Below, piece after piece: positions 23,913 to 33,039 of a DNA stretch of 64,000 nt. The position numbers and the translations under genes were made by a program. The notes beneath the pieces were generated by a model. That model had not been told where the DNA came from, did no database searches, and was given only the letters and a program-made list of their open reading frames with translations. The DNA comes from Halorientalis pallida (GTDB taxonomy: Archaea > Halobacteriota > Halobacteria > Halobacteriales > Haloarculaceae), in the NCBI RefSeq assembly GCF_004118325.1, contig NZ_RDFA01000001.1:698838-762837 (forward strand), in the 5' to 3' direction. The first letter of the stretch is position 1, and each line of letters begins with the position of its first letter.

Positions 23913-25391
23913 TTAACCGAACATCTGTCGCATCATCGGGTGCATCTCCATGAGCTGCTCCTCGGCGATCTCCTCGTACAACTTGTACGTGATGGAGACC
24001 GTCAGCAGCAGCCCGGTTCCGCCGACACCGCCGATGGTGCCGAGCATGTTGGCCATGACGGCCAGCAGGCCGACCAGCGCGCCACCGATGACTGTGACCT
24101 GGGGAATGTACCGCTCCAGGACCTTCTCGATGACGCCGGGGTTCTGCCGGAAGCCGGGGATCTGCATCCCGGAGCCGTGGATCTGCTGGGCCGTCGCTTC
24201 GGGGCCCATGTCGGTCGTCTCGACCCAGAACACCGCGAAGATCGCGCCACCGACGACCATGAACGTCAGGTCGACGGAGACGCGGAGCGCTATCTGCCAG
24301 AGTTCGGCCGACGCCGCGCTCCCGGCGAGTTGCGGGATCCAGTCCGCGGGCGTCTGAATCGGAGAGATGTAGTAGAAGAACCCGCCTGTCGCCTGACCGT
24401 TGGCGTCGTAGACGCCGAGCCAGGCCGGCATACCGTTCCCGAGTTGCGCCTGCAGGATCCGCCCCAGGAACTGGAGGTTCGCCTGCAGCGCGCGCACGAG
24501 AATCATCGGCAGGACGCTCGCGTAGATCAGTTTCACCGGGAAGCGACCACGCGCGCCTTTGACCCGTGCGTTCGACAGCGGGATCTCGACCCGCACCGAC
24601 TCGGCGTAGACGACTACCACGAAGATGAAGATGGTCGTCACCAGCCGGATCAGACCGAACTGCGGGCTCATCAGCACCTGCTGGAGCCCCGCACCGAACA
24701 GCGACCCGATCGGTTGCTCACCGATCGCGATCAGGATCCAGGACGGGAAGAAGCCGACCTGTTCCGACCCGATTCCGGGCAGCGCGAAGAAACCGCCGAT
24801 GAGACGCTGACTGACCCCGGCGACGATAAAGAGTCCGACACCGGAGCCGACGCCCCACTTCGAGATGACCTCGTCCATGTAGAGGATGAGGATCCCACCG
24901 GCGAAGATCTGGGCGAACAGCAACATCTTCACGCCCATCAGGCCGATGCCGAGACCCTGCGCGACGGCCGGACTCGGCGGCAGGAACCCGCCGGCGAAGA
25001 CCATCGGCAGCCCCGTCAGGATACACATCACGACCACCAGCAGCTTCTGGAGGCCCTGGTACAGCACCTGGTCACGGGGGTTGTTCTGGGTGTCCAGCCC
25101 CAGCAGGTCGGCACCGCCGAGCAACTGCAGGACGATGGAGGCAGTGACGATGGGACCGATCCCCAGCTGGAGGATCGTCCCCTGTCCGCCGGCGAGGATC
25201 GAGCGGAAGCGCCCGAAGATGTCGCCGCCTGCTGTGCCCAGTCCGTACAGGTAGACGTTCGTCAGGAAAAAATACAACACCAGCACGCCGGCTGTCCAGG
25301 CCAGCTTCCGCTTGAACGGAACGTGGCCCTCCGGTCGCGCGACCGAGGGCATGCGGGTGAGTACCGGTTCGGCGGTTTCTTTCCAGCCCAT
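23913..25391 (-). CDS. secY: Protein translocase subunit SecY
   Basis: 492 residues, ten membrane helices, the channel of the Sec translocon that inserts and exports proteins co-translationally. The N-terminal amphipathic region (WKETAEPVLTRMPSV) and the first helix after about residue 30 are typical; the plug and lateral-gate region follows. It is the last gene of the ribosomal operon, beginning 1 bp after the uL15 stop. Confidence 0.95.
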   Translation of the reverse strand: MGWKETAEPVLTRMPSVARPEGHVPFKRKLAWTAGVLVLYFFLTNVYLYGLGTAGGDIFGRFRSILAGGQGTILQLGIGPIVTASIVLQLLGGADLLGLDTQNNPRDQVLYQGLQKLLVVVMCILTGLPMVFAGGFLPPSPAVAQGLGIGLMGVKMLLFAQIFAGGILILYMDEVISKWGVGSGVGLFIVAGVSQRLIGGFFALPGIGSEQVGFFPSWILIAIGEQPIGSLFGAGLQQVLMSPQFGLIRLVTTIFIFVVVVYAESVRVEIPLSNARVKGARGRFPVKLIYASVLPMILVRALQANLQFLGRILQAQLGNGMPAWLGVYDANGQATGGFFYYISPIQTPADWIPQLAGSAASAELWQIALRVSVDLTFMVVGGAIFAVFWVETTDMGPEATAQQIHGSGMQIPGFRQNPGVIEKVLERYIPQVTVIGGALVGLLAVMANMLGTIGGVGGTGLLLTVSITYKLYEEIAEEQLMEMHPMMRQMFG

Positions 25392-25392
25392 A

Positions 25393-25902
25393 CTACGCGG
25401 ACCCTTCTTCCTCGCTTGTATCAGTATCGGATTCGTCTTCGCGTTCGGCCTGTCGTTTCTCGCCGCGTTCGGTTAGCTCGGCGCTTCCACCGGCCGATTC
25501 CAGCATTTCGCGGGCCGAATCCGAGAAGTCGTCCGCGACGACGGACAGTTCGTTGCGAACCTGGCCGCCACCGAGGACCTTCACCGCGTCGACCTCGTGA
25601 CCGTCCTCGACGACGTCCCGGACGTCGATCCGGTAGCCGTCGCCGTCTGCCTCGGCGACGCCGTCGGCCGCCAGCAGGGCGGCGTCCTCGTCGAGTTCGC
25701 GGACGTCGATCTCCGCGATCTCCTCTTTGAGCTTCTGGGGCCGCTTGAAGCCGGACTTGCCGAGCGGTTCGTAGTTGTGGAACTCGTGTTTGTCGCGACC
25801 GGCACGGCCACGACCACCGCGGTGGCCCGCGCCACGACGGTTCTTGTGACTGCCGCCACCGTGCGTGCGTGTGCCGCGCTGTCGTTTCTTTTTGCTCGTC
25901 AT
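25393..25902 (-). CDS. rpl15: 50S ribosomal protein uL15
   Basis: 169 residues. The Arg/Gly-rich N-terminus (MTSKKKRQRGTRTHGGG, HKNRRGAGHRGGRG) threads into 23S rRNA, and the C-terminal globular half carries the VDAVKVLGGGQV strand. The last 25 residues form a very acidic tail. The ATG at 25902 is chosen over an upstream extension that would run into rpl30. Two bp separate it from the rpl30 stop. Confidence 0.95.
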   Translation of the reverse strand: MTSKKKRQRGTRTHGGGSHKNRRGAGHRGGRGRAGRDKHEFHNYEPLGKSGFKRPQKLKEEIAEIDVRELDEDAALLAADGVAEADGDGYRIDVRDVVEDGHEVDAVKVLGGGQVRNELSVVADDFSDSAREMLESAGGSAELTERGEKRQAEREDESDTDTSEEEGSA

Positions 25903-25904
25903 TG

Positions 25905-26369
25905 TTATCGCATCGCTGTGAGGAGATCGTCGATCTCCTCGGTACTGTGTTTGCCGAGCTGTCCGCCCGTCGCGGCCGGGCCCTTCAGTCCATCGTGCCC
26001 GCCACGCGGCGGATGCAGACGGAGCACGGGCGCCAGCCCCTGCTCGCGCAGGGTCGTCTCCTCGGCGATCAGTGCGAACGCCAGGCCGTCGATGGCGTCG
26101 TAGTCCGTGTTCTCGTCGACCCACTCGTCGTCGATCTCGGCGTCGCCCTCGAGGGGCTCGCCGCGCGTCTGCAGGAGCGTCTCGACGGTCTGCTGGCTCG
26201 GCTCACCGTAGGCCACGTAGTCGTTGACCTTGTGGATCATCCCACGGTAGGCGTCGGTCTCGGGAATCAGCGTGCAGTGGTTCACGTCGTGGACGTTCAG
26301 CATCTCCAACGTGTCGCCCACGTCTTCGGCCATGTTCACGTCACCGCGGAGCTGGACGAGTGCCTGCAT
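25905..26369 (-). CDS. rpl30: 50S ribosomal protein uL30
   Basis: 154 residues, the long archaeal form: the core ferredoxin-like fold (ALVQLRGDVN, MLNVHDVNHCTLIP) plus the archaeal C-terminal extension with LRLHPPRGGHDGLKGP. The start at 26369 overlaps the rps5 stop by one base. Confidence 0.95.
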   Translation of the reverse strand: MQALVQLRGDVNMAEDVGDTLEMLNVHDVNHCTLIPETDAYRGMIHKVNDYVAYGEPSQQTVETLLQTRGEPLEGDAEIDDEWVDENTDYDAIDGLAFALIAEETTLREQGLAPVLRLHPPRGGHDGLKGPAATGGQLGKHSTEEIDDLLTAMR

Positions 26370-27001
26370 CACTCGATCACCTCTCGTTTCTCCATGGTCC
26401 GCTGGGGCACCCGGGCCTCGGCCGTGTTGCGAAGCGCGTTGAACGTCGCCTTCGCGAAGTTGACCGTGGTCCGCGTGTTCCCCGACGAGCGGGTCCAGAT
26501 GTCTTCGATCCCGGCGAGTTCGAGGACGTGCCGGACGGTCTCCCCGCCCGCCAGTCCCAGCCCGCGCGGGGCCGGCTGGAGCTCGACCTCGACGCTGCCC
26601 GCTTTGCCGGTCGTCCGGAGCGCGACGGTGTGGGGTCGCCCACAGCCACACTCCCAGGACCCACAGCCACGGGAGACGTCGATCAGATTCAGCTTGCCGA
26701 TGTCGATGGCCTTCTGGATCGCACCGCCGACCTGGTCGTCACGCCCCTCGGCGTAGCCGACGAGGCCGTCGCGGTTGCCCACGACGACGACACACCGGAA
26801 CTTCACCCGGCGGCCGGAGTCGGTCATCCGCTGGACCATGTTGATGTCCAGCACTTCGTCTTCGAGGTCGGGGACCAGCTGGTCGACGACCTCCGGTTCC
26901 TTCAGCGGCAGCCCGGAGTTGAGGGCCTCCTGCATCGAGTCGATCTCGCCCTCCTGTACCTTCCGGCCGAGCCGTGTGCGCGGTTCCCATCCGTTGCTCA
27001 T
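26369..27001 (-). CDS. rps5: 30S ribosomal protein uS5
   Basis: 210 residues. The double-stranded RNA-binding-like N domain contains [19 protein letters not shown], and the C domain has the [20 protein letters not shown] loop involved in decoding fidelity. The archaeal insert [13 protein letters not shown] is present. The 4-bp overlap with rpl18 upstream points to coupled translation. Confidence 0.95.
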   Translation of the reverse strand: MSNGWEPRTRLGRKVQEGEIDSMQEALNSGLPLKEPEVVDQLVPDLEDEVLDINMVQRMTDSGRRVKFRCVVVVGNRDGLVGYAEGRDDQVGGAIQKAIDIGKLNLIDVSRGCGSWECGCGRPHTVALRTTGKAGSVEVELQPAPRGLGLAGGETVRHVLELAGIEDIWTRSSGNTRTTVNFAKATFNALRNTAEARVPQRTMEKREVIE

Positions 27002-27555
27002 AGTTCTGCCTCCATCAGTGTCTCTCGCACGTCGCTGAAGTGCGACGGCAGGTCCGTGGCGTCGAATTCGCCCGAGTACAGCGCCTCGTCGAGCTGTTCT
27101 GCGTACTCGGCGATGTGTTCACCGCTGGTCCGCTCCCAGTCGGCGAGCACGCTGTCGTTGTGGGGGATCTCGAGCCCGGCGTCGATTGCACCTTCCTGTA
27201 CTGCAAACACCTTACTGCCCGGCGTGGCGGTGTTGAGGCCGATGTCGAGCACGGCCTCGTCGAGTCCGTTCGCCAGCGCGCGCTTGCCCGCCAGCAGTCC
27301 CGTGAGGTACGCGGCGGGCAGGTTCCCGGTGGGAGCCTCCCAGCCGAACTCCTCGAGATCGCTGGAGTGTGCGCTCGCGGCCGTCTCGTCGCCCTGCGGG
27401 CCAGTGACGATCAGCTGCGCCGTAGTGTGCTGGTTGCTCTTGCGAGCGACCAGCCGGGGTTTCCCGGATTTCAGCAGGCGCAACCTCTGATGGTAATCCG
27501 TTCGTGCCTCGCGGCGACGCCGCATCGGCACTTTGTATCGTGGTCCTGTTGCCAT
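26998..27555 (-). CDS. rpl18: 50S ribosomal protein uL18
   Basis: 185 residues, binds 5S rRNA with uL5. The N-terminal RNA-binding region is [20 protein letters not shown]; the core has [16 protein letters not shown] and the archaeal C-terminal helices. The ATG at 27555 is preferred over one at 27561 because it matches the conserved MATGPRY start and lies 2 bp after the eL19 stop. Confidence 0.95.
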   Translation of the reverse strand: MATGPRYKVPMRRRREARTDYHQRLRLLKSGKPRLVARKSNQHTTAQLIVTGPQGDETAASAHSSDLEEFGWEAPTGNLPAAYLTGLLAGKRALANGLDEAVLDIGLNTATPGSKVFAVQEGAIDAGLEIPHNDSVLADWERTSGEHIAEYAEQLDEALYSGEFDATDLPSHFSDVRETLMEAEL

Positions 27556-27557
27556 TG

Positions 27558-28007
27558 TCATTCGCCTCCGTACTGGTTGTCGATGTATCGCTCCATGTCG
27601 GCGACACTGTCGAACTCGCCACCGCCGGCCTTGTCGTAGAGGTCGCGGTACTCCGAACTCGACAGGTCACCGTCGTCTCGCATCTCGCGGAGCCGAGTCC
27701 GCTGTGCGCGGATGCGGCTCTCCCAGTCCTGCTTGGGATCCTGGCGGCCGCCGGACTTGCCCTTCCGGGAGCCGGCGTTCTTCTGGTGCCCGTACGCACG
27801 CTTTTTCGCGCGTTCGCGAGCACGACCGCGTGAGTTGCCCTTCGCCGTCTCGGACTGGATCACGCCCTGATCGATCAGTTCTCGAACGTCCTCGCGGGTG
27901 ATCGCGTCGGCGATCTCGCCCTGCTCCTCGGGGTCGAACCAGACTTTGTTCTTCCCGACGTCCAGGATGTCCGACGCGAGTCGCTTCTGTGCACTCAGAT
28001 CCGTCAT
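27558..28007 (-). CDS. rpl19e: 50S ribosomal protein eL19
   Basis: 149 residues, archaeal/eukaryotic-specific. [15 protein letters not shown] opens the N-terminal helical bundle; a basic segment, [23 protein letters not shown] in part, contacts rRNA at about 58-82, and a long C-terminal helix follows. The ATG at 28007 overlaps the eL32 stop (ATGA). Confidence 0.95.
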   Translation of the reverse strand: MTDLSAQKRLASDILDVGKNKVWFDPEEQGEIADAITREDVRELIDQGVIQSETAKGNSRGRARERAKKRAYGHQKNAGSRKGKSGGRQDPKQDWESRIRAQRTRLREMRDDGDLSSSEYRDLYDKAGGGEFDSVADMERYIDNQYGGE

Positions 28008-28948
28008 TCCTCGACCTCCACTTCGACGTAGGTGGGATTGAGGACGCGCACGCCGCGGTCCTCGGCTGCCTCTTCGATGCGTTCGCGCTTGCGGCCGCCG
28101 ACCTTCGAGGCGATCCGGACCGCCTCGACGTCGCCGTCGACGCCGTCGAGGTCGTCCACGTTGTGGACGCGAACCTCCTCGAAGCCGCTCGGGTGCTTGC
28201 CCCGAACCGCCTTCGGGGTGCGGAACCCGGCCTCGACGGTGTCGCCTTTGCCCTTGAAGCCACGGCGCTGCTTCGAGAGCGTCCCGCGCGGGCGACGCCA
28301 CGAGGTGGGCACCCGCTTTTTCTTGTGGTAGTCCTGCCGATTGAACTGCGGTTTGCCTTCGCGACTCCGCTGGTTCAGGAGCCGTTCCTCGTTCTCGCTG
28401 AGGTCGGGCGTCTTCTCGGTCAGGCCGCGGGCCTGCAGTTCCGTCTCGACTTCTTCGGCTTCCTCGGGTTCGGGGGACTCGTCTTCGACTTCCGCCTCGG
28501 TCTCCTCGCTGACTTCGAGTCCGCCCACGTCGGCCTTGATGCGGGCCGCCAGTGCGTTCCCGATGCCGTCGACCTCCGCGAGGTCGTCCTGCGTCGCACC
28601 GCGCACGTCCTCGACCGTCCGGTAGCCAGCGCCTTCCAGCGCGGCCGCCTTGGAGTCGCCGACGCCGCTGATGTCGGTCAGGTCGTCGTAGGTTTCCTCG
28701 GCCTCGTCTTCGTCGGCCTCGTCGGCCGCCGAGTCGTCGTCTTCGACCTCGGCGTCGGTCTCGTCGTCGACCTCCACGTCACCGACTTCAGCCTTGATGC
28801 GGGCCGCGAGTGCGTTGCCGACACCTTCGATGTCGGCCAGGTCGTCCTGGCTCGCTTCCGCGAGATCGTCGGCCGTCTCGTAGCCGGCCCCGCGAAGGGT
28901 CGCGGCCTTCTCCTCGTCGACGCCTGCGATGTCTTCTAGCTCCGTCAT
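28004..28948 (-). CDS. rpl32e: 50S ribosomal protein eL32 with two N-terminal helix-hairpin-helix domains
   Basis: 314 residues. The conserved eL32 core begins near residue 205 ([20 protein letters not shown]) and runs to the end. Ahead of it lie two tandem helix-hairpin-helix units: residues 1-60 ([18 protein letters not shown] ... [16 protein letters not shown]) and about 87-146 ([18 protein letters not shown] ... [16 protein letters not shown]), joined by an acidic linker. As far as I recall, haloarchaeal eL32 (for example about 240 residues in Haloarcula marismortui) has only one such unit, so a domain duplication is likely. Such domains usually bind DNA or RNA non-specifically; the extra copy may be disordered on the ribosome surface. 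Confidence 0.93.
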   Translation of the reverse strand: MTELEDIAGVDEEKAATLRGAGYETADDLAEASQDDLADIEGVGNALAARIKAEVGDVEVDDETDAEVEDDDSAADEADEDEAEETYDDLTDISGVGDSKAAALEGAGYRTVEDVRGATQDDLAEVDGIGNALAARIKADVGGLEVSEETEAEVEDESPEPEEAEEVETELQARGLTEKTPDLSENEERLLNQRSREGKPQFNRQDYHKKKRVPTSWRRPRGTLSKQRRGFKGKGDTVEAGFRTPKAVRGKHPSGFEEVRVHNVDDLDGVDGDVEAVRIASKVGGRKRERIEEAAEDRGVRVLNPTYVEVEVEE

Positions 28949-29484
28949 CAGGCCTCACCTCGGTTCGGTTTCGCGGTGATGTAGACACCGTCCTGGAACA
29001 CCCGGATGTCCTTGTCCTTGACACGGGTGAGCTGTTCGATGTCGGCGGCGGTCTGTCCCACGGCCTCGATGTCCGAGCCCGACAGGGTCAGTTCCTCGCC
29101 GTCGACGCTGACCTCGGTGTCCCCGTGGATCGTCGTCCGCCGGGGCGCTTTCTCGCCGAGGAAGTTCTCGATGACGACCTCGCCGTCCTCGACGCGCACC
29201 TTCATTGGGAAGTGAGAGTAGAAGACTTCCATCTCGTACTCCCAGCCATCCGTCACGCCGTGGAACATGTTCCTGACGTGACTCTCGAAGGTACCGAGCG
29301 TCGAGTTGGTCTTGGCGTCGTCCTCGTCGCTCTGGATCACGACGGCCCCGTCGTCGACGGCGACGTCCACGTCGGGGTACCAGAGCCGGCGTGTCACACT
29401 GCCGTTGGGACCCTCGACCGTCAGATCGAGATGGTCCATCTCGGCGCTTACCTCGTCCGGAATTTCGAGTTCTGTGCGTGGCAT
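28948..29484 (-). CDS. rpl6: 50S ribosomal protein uL6
   Basis: 178 residues with the two repeated uL6 domains: the N half ([20 protein letters not shown]) and the C half ([21 protein letters not shown]). It binds near the sarcin-ricin loop. The ATG at 29484 starts 2 bp after the rps8 stop, and its stop overlaps the rpl32e start by one base. Confidence 0.95.
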   Translation of the reverse strand: MPRTELEIPDEVSAEMDHLDLTVEGPNGSVTRRLWYPDVDVAVDDGAVVIQSDEDDAKTNSTLGTFESHVRNMFHGVTDGWEYEMEVFYSHFPMKVRVEDGEVVIENFLGEKAPRRTTIHGDTEVSVDGEELTLSGSDIEAVGQTAADIEQLTRVKDKDIRVFQDGVYITAKPNRGEA

Positions 29485-29486
29485 TG

Positions 29487-29879
29487 TTAGTAGACGTACG
29501 CGATCACCTGGCCACCGATGCCCGCCTCGCGGGCCTCGTAGTGGCTCATGATCCCGTGGCTGGTGGTCACGACGAGTGTCCCGTAGTCCCGAGCGGGGAG
29601 GAACCGCTTCTCCCACTTCTCGAACTCGTCAGCGCCCGCCGAGTAGCGGGGCTTGACCGGGCCACACTCGTTGATCGCACCCTTCAGTTCGACCTCGAAC
29701 TCACCGGCTTTGCCGTCGTCGACGAAGCTGAACCCGTCGATGTACCCGCGGTCGTAGAAGACCTCGAGCACGCTGCCGATCTCGTTCGAGGCGGGCGATA
29801 CCGTCTGGTCCAGATGTCCGACGCTCTCGGCGTTGTTCAGACCCGAGAGGGCGCTGGACAGCGGATCGTTGCCTGTCAT
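29487..29879 (-). CDS. rps8: 30S ribosomal protein uS8
   Basis: 130 residues, full length for archaea. The C-terminal rRNA-binding motif [18 protein letters not shown] is intact. The ATG at 29879 overlaps the rps14 stop (ATGA). Confidence 0.95.
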   Translation of the reverse strand: MTGNDPLSSALSGLNNAESVGHLDQTVSPASNEIGSVLEVFYDRGYIDGFSFVDDGKAGEFEVELKGAINECGPVKPRYSAGADEFEKWEKRFLPARDYGTLVVTTSHGIMSHYEAREAGIGGQVIAYVY

Positions 29880-30091
29880 GAGTATTTTTTGAAGCCCATG
29901 CCGCGTGCGATCTCGCGGAAGCACTGGCGACAGAGGTAGATGTCGTACTTGCCGACCAGTCCCTGCTCGCGACCACACCGCTGGCAAGAGCGGAGTTGCT
30001 CCGTTCGTTTCGCCGTCTGTTCGCCGGTGGGGTCACGGACCTCCTCGGTCTCCTCGCCCTCGGCGTCGGCTTCCGTTTCACTTTCGCTCAT
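29876..30091 (-). CDS. rps14: 30S ribosomal protein uS14, zinc-binding type
   Basis: 71 residues. Cys36, Cys39, Cys54 and Cys57 form the zinc site, followed by [14 protein letters not shown] that contacts the 3' major domain of 16S rRNA. The first 27 residues are an acidic extension; a shorter internal start is possible but the ATG at 30091 overlaps rpl5 (ATGA) and is preferred. Confidence 0.94.
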   Translation of the reverse strand: MSESETEADAEGEETEEVRDPTGEQTAKRTEQLRSCQRCGREQGLVGKYDIYLCRQCFREIARGMGFKKYS

Positions 30092-30621
30092 TCGTTGACC
30101 TCCACGTCGTACGCCGCCTCGACGTACGCGACTGCGTCGTCGGGATTGAGTCGATGGTTCGACGGGATCGACCGCGATGCCTTGTCACGCTTCGCGACCC
30201 GGTAGCCGGGGCGCACCATGTTGACCGTGACGTCCAGCCCGTAGATCCCGATGTTCGGGTCGTACTCCTGGCTCGGGAAGTCCGTGTGTTCCTCGACACC
30301 GAAGCTGAAGTTGCCGGTGTCGTCGAACTGGGACGCCGAGAGGTCCACCAGCGGAATCGCCGTCTGGAGGAACTCGTCGGCCTCCGCGTCGCGGAGCGTG
30401 ACCTTCGCGCCGATGGGGTCGCCCTGGCGGATGTTGAACTCGCCGACCGTCTCCTTGGCCGTGGTCCGGACCGGCTGCTGATCCGTGACCTCGGCGAGGA
30501 TGTCCTCGGCGTTGGCCAGTTCGCGACCGCCCTGTCCGACGCCCATGTGGACGACGACCTTCTCGATGCGCGGTTCGCGCATCTCGTGGAAGTCACCGCC
30601 GGACTCGGATTCAGAGCTCAT
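30088..30621 (-). CDS. rpl5: 50S ribosomal protein uL5
   Basis: 177 residues, 5S rRNA-binding protein of the central protuberance. [16 protein letters not shown] is the conserved N-terminal strand, and the P-site tRNA-contacting loop lies in the middle. The first 13 residues are an acidic extension. Overlaps rps4e by one base. Confidence 0.95.
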   Translation of the reverse strand: MSSESESGGDFHEMREPRIEKVVVHMGVGQGGRELANAEDILAEVTDQQPVRTTAKETVGEFNIRQGDPIGAKVTLRDAEADEFLQTAIPLVDLSASQFDDTGNFSFGVEEHTDFPSQEYDPNIGIYGLDVTVNMVRPGYRVAKRDKASRSIPSNHRLNPDDAVAYVEAAYDVEVNE

Positions 30622-31367
30622 CAGTCGTCACCTCCCTCGACGAAGTTCTCGTCGATCACGACGACGTACTCCTCGACGGTCTCGAAACCGCCGGCGGCTT
30701 CGCCGCCTTCCGAGGCTGAAGCCTCGCTGTCGCCGTCGTCCTGTTCGACGATGACGTTGTTCTCGGAACTGCCCGGCGTGATCTGGATCTCCTCGATCCG
30801 ACCGATGTCACCGGCGTGTGCGCCGGCGACCGCCGTCACGAGTTCGCCTTCCTGGTAGGGGAAGTGGGCGACGATCTCGTCGTCGTCGTTGGCGACGACG
30901 ATGGAGTCGTTGCCACCGTACTCGCTGTCCTCCTCGACGGTCAGCGTCTGACCGTCGTGCAGGGTCAGCTGGACGTCCCCACCGGGGATGTGCTGTTTGT
31001 TGACGATCTTGCCCAGCTTCGAGCCCGCCGACTCCTCGTCGATGGGCGTCAGGGCGAGCCGTCCGCCCTCGCCGGGGAAGACGCGGTAGTACTCCTCGCG
31101 CTCGGTAAAGGCCAGGATGTCGAACATCCCGACGGGCCGTTCCTCGTCGGAGACCGCCTTGCCGTTGATCAGGACGTTGTCCTGGTTGAGGGCGTAGCGG
31201 GCCTCTTTCCGGGAGTCCGCGTACTCGAGCACGTCCCGCAGGACGATCAGCAGGGGCACCCCTGCCTCGCCGTGCGGACCGGCATCGGCCTTTACCGTGA
31301 ACGTCTCGGTCTTGCGCTCGACCGGCCAACTCTTGGGAACGGAGAGTCGTTTCTGATGTTTCGTCAT
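30621..31367 (-). CDS. rps4e: 30S ribosomal protein eS4
   Basis: 248 residues, archaeal/eukaryotic protein with an S4-type RNA-binding domain ([20 protein letters not shown]) at about 65-85 and a central KOW-like region. Its tail from about 215 has an acidic Ser/Ala/Gly linker before [18 protein letters not shown]. Overlaps rpl24 by 4 bp. Confidence 0.94.
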   Translation of the reverse strand: MTKHQKRLSVPKSWPVERKTETFTVKADAGPHGEAGVPLLIVLRDVLEYADSRKEARYALNQDNVLINGKAVSDEERPVGMFDILAFTEREEYYRVFPGEGGRLALTPIDEESAGSKLGKIVNKQHIPGGDVQLTLHDGQTLTVEEDSEYGGNDSIVVANDDDEIVAHFPYQEGELVTAVAGAHAGDIGRIEEIQITPGSSENNVIVEQDDGDSEASASEGGEAAGGFETVEEYVVVIDENFVEGGDD

Positions 31368-31726
31368 GCGCTATCCGCCTCCGACTCGAGTCGCGCCTGC
31401 CGCCGGTCGTCGTCGAGGTTCAGTGCCGTCACGCGGAGGTTCGACGCGTCCAGCGGACGGGGTACTTCCTCCCCGTCTGCCTTCTCCAGCGTCACGTCCT
31501 CGACGTGGACGACCTGATCGGTCAGGTCCACGGCGACGACTTCGGCTTCCTCGCCGGCGTGGTCGCCACGCAGGAGTTCGACCGTGTCGCCCTCGTTGAC
31601 GCGGACGTTGCGCTGGCCGTACTCCTCGCGGAGGTCGTCGGCCAGCGTCGACCGCACCTGCGAGTGGCGCTCGTGCAACGGCGCGCGCTCGGTCTGGGTT
31701 CGCTGTTTGTGTGGTTGTCGTGTCAT
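31364..31726 (-). CDS. rpl24: 50S ribosomal protein uL24
   Basis: 120 residues, assembly initiator protein of the large subunit. The KOW motif is [20 protein letters not shown] at about 40-59. One bp separates it from the rpl14 stop, and its own stop overlaps eS4. Confidence 0.95.
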   Translation of the reverse strand: MTRQPHKQRTQTERAPLHERHSQVRSTLADDLREEYGQRNVRVNEGDTVELLRGDHAGEEAEVVAVDLTDQVVHVEDVTLEKADGEEVPRPLDASNLRVTALNLDDDRRQARLESEADSA

Positions 31727-31727
31727 A

Positions 31728-32126
31728 CTAGACGATCATTGTCGCTGTGCTCGCGATGGAGCCGAACCGTTCGGCGACCTCGCGAGCGATGGGACCCTTG
31801 ATCTCGGTCCCGCGGGGTTCCTCGTTCTCGTCGATGATGACCGCCGCGTTGTCCTCGAATTTCACGCGCGTGCCGTCCGGCCGCCGGATCGGCTTGCGCT
31901 GTCGGACGACCACCGCTTCGAGCACCTGGCGACGCATCTCCGGCGTCCCCTTGGTGACCGAGACGGTGATCTTGTCTCCGAGGCCCGCTTTCGGATGGCG
32001 GTTCAGCGTCCCGGAGTAGCCCGAGATACTGACCACCTTCAGCTGGCGTGCGCCCGTGTTGTCGGCACACGTGATCAGCGAGCCCTTCTCGAGGCCCTGG
32101 GTGACGTCGGCTCCGAGTGCCTCCAT
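31728..32126 (-). CDS. rpl14: 50S ribosomal protein uL14
   Basis: 132 residues. The conserved signature [19 protein letters not shown] is at about 14-32, and the [15 protein letters not shown] region contacts the intersubunit bridge. The start shares one base with the rps17 stop. Confidence 0.95.
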   Translation of the reverse strand: MEALGADVTQGLEKGSLITCADNTGARQLKVVSISGYSGTLNRHPKAGLGDKITVSVTKGTPEMRRQVLEAVVVRQRKPIRRPDGTRVKFEDNAAVIIDENEEPRGTEIKGPIAREVAERFGSIASTATMIV

Positions 32127-32467
32127 CAGTCGTCACCTCCAGCGGCGGCGGTCGCCACGCGTTCCACGACGACGTGGCTTTTCGTCTTCGAGAGCGGTCG
32201 TGTCTCTGCGATACGGACCGTGTCGCCCACCTCCAGGTCCACGCACGGGGGTGCGTGAGCCGGGACGCGCGACCGACGCTTCATGAATCGGTCGTACTTG
32301 GGCACCTTCACGTCGTACTCGCGTTCGACGATCACGGTCTTGTCCATGTCCGTGGAGGCGACCTCCCCTTCGAGCGTCTGCCCACGCACACTGAGTGTGC
32401 CGTGGAACGGGCAGTTCTCGTCGGAGCAGGCCTCCTCCGGCTGTTCTACGTTAAGTCCTAGCGCCAT
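32126..32467 (-). CDS. rps17: 30S ribosomal protein uS17
   Basis: 113 residues, the longer archaeal form. The N-terminal part holds a Cys pair ([10 protein letters not shown]), then the OB fold with [21 protein letters not shown]. The start lies inside the 3' end of the Rpp29 gene (10-bp overlap), a stronger overlap than elsewhere in the operon. Confidence 0.95.
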   Translation of the reverse strand: MALGLNVEQPEEACSDENCPFHGTLSVRGQTLEGEVASTDMDKTVIVEREYDVKVPKYDRFMKRRSRVPAHAPPCVDLEVGDTVRIAETRPLSKTKSHVVVERVATAAAGGDD

Positions 32468-32766
32468 TTCGAATCACCTGTTCGTTCCGTGCGCCGCGCA
32501 GGCCGCGCGACCAACTGTTCGCCCTCGACGGTGACGACCTGCGTGTCGCCATCGGCCGTGAGAGTGAACTCGAAGGTCGCCTCGCCCTTGGGCACCTGCC
32601 ACACCCGCGGCTCGTCGTGTGTACTCCCCTCGACGGAGAGCGTGCGCGTCGTCTCCATCACGACCTCGCCGGCGATGCCGACCAGGTCGGGGTTGGACGC
32701 GGCGACCACCCGAACCGGGCGGCCGATGAGTTCGTGTCGTGTGAGTGTCGCGGGTGTCAGTGGCAT
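32458..32766 (-). CDS. rnp1: Ribonuclease P protein component 1 (Rpp29/Pop4)
   Basis: 102 residues, Sm-like beta-barrel subunit of archaeal RNase P, which trims the 5' leader of tRNAs. The fold is visible as [33 protein letters not shown] in part, ending with the basic [16 protein letters not shown]. It lies between rpl29 and rps17, its usual archaeal position. The 66-bp gap before it is the widest inside this operon. Confidence 0.93.
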   Translation of the reverse strand: MPLTPATLTRHELIGRPVRVVAASNPDLVGIAGEVVMETTRTLSVEGSTHDEPRVWQVPKGEATFEFTLTADGDTQVVTVEGEQLVARPARRTERTGDSKWR

Positions 32767-32825
32767 CAGTCTATTCCTCGTCCAGATCGCCTTCTGCCTC
32801 GCGGCTGACGCCGCTCGGGCTGTAC

Positions 32826-32847
32826 GGTGATCTCATTCGAGATCACC
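32826..32847. other. Perfect hairpin across the rpl29 stop codon
   Basis: GGTGATCTC (32826-32834) pairs with GAGATCACC (32839-32847) around a 4-nt loop, so the rpl29 TGA (32833-32835 on the minus strand) lies in the stem-loop. It opens the widest intergenic gap of the operon. No T-tract follows on the minus strand, which argues against simple termination; RNA processing or attenuation are options. Confidence 0.6.
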
Positions 32848-33039
32848 CTCCTCCCGGCGAATCGTCTTCAGCCGGGCGATGGCTTTCCGGATCTCTTTGA
32901 TCTCGCCCGGGTTCTCCGGGCGACCACCCGCGGCCTGGACGGCCCGGGTGTTCAGCAGCTCCGTCTCCAGATCCTCGAGTTCGGCTTCCCGTTCGGGAGG
33001 CGTCATGTCGCGGATCTCGTCGGGGTGCAGAATCGTCAT
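32833..33039 (-). CDS. rpl29: 50S ribosomal protein uL29
   Basis: 68 residues, two long antiparallel helices near the peptide exit tunnel. MTILHPDEIRDMTPPEREAE opens the first helix and IKEIRKAIARLKTIRREE closes the second. Overlaps rps3 by 4 bp. Confidence 0.95.
   Translation of the reverse strand: MTILHPDEIRDMTPPEREAELEDLETELLNTRAVQAAGGRPENPGEIKEIRKAIARLKTIRREEGDLE

Noticed and set aside
32767-32832. Remnant of a SUI1/yciH-like gene between rpl29 and rnp1
   Set aside because: The gap holds only 66 bp and its translation gives no similarity I can recognise, so I describe only the hairpin.
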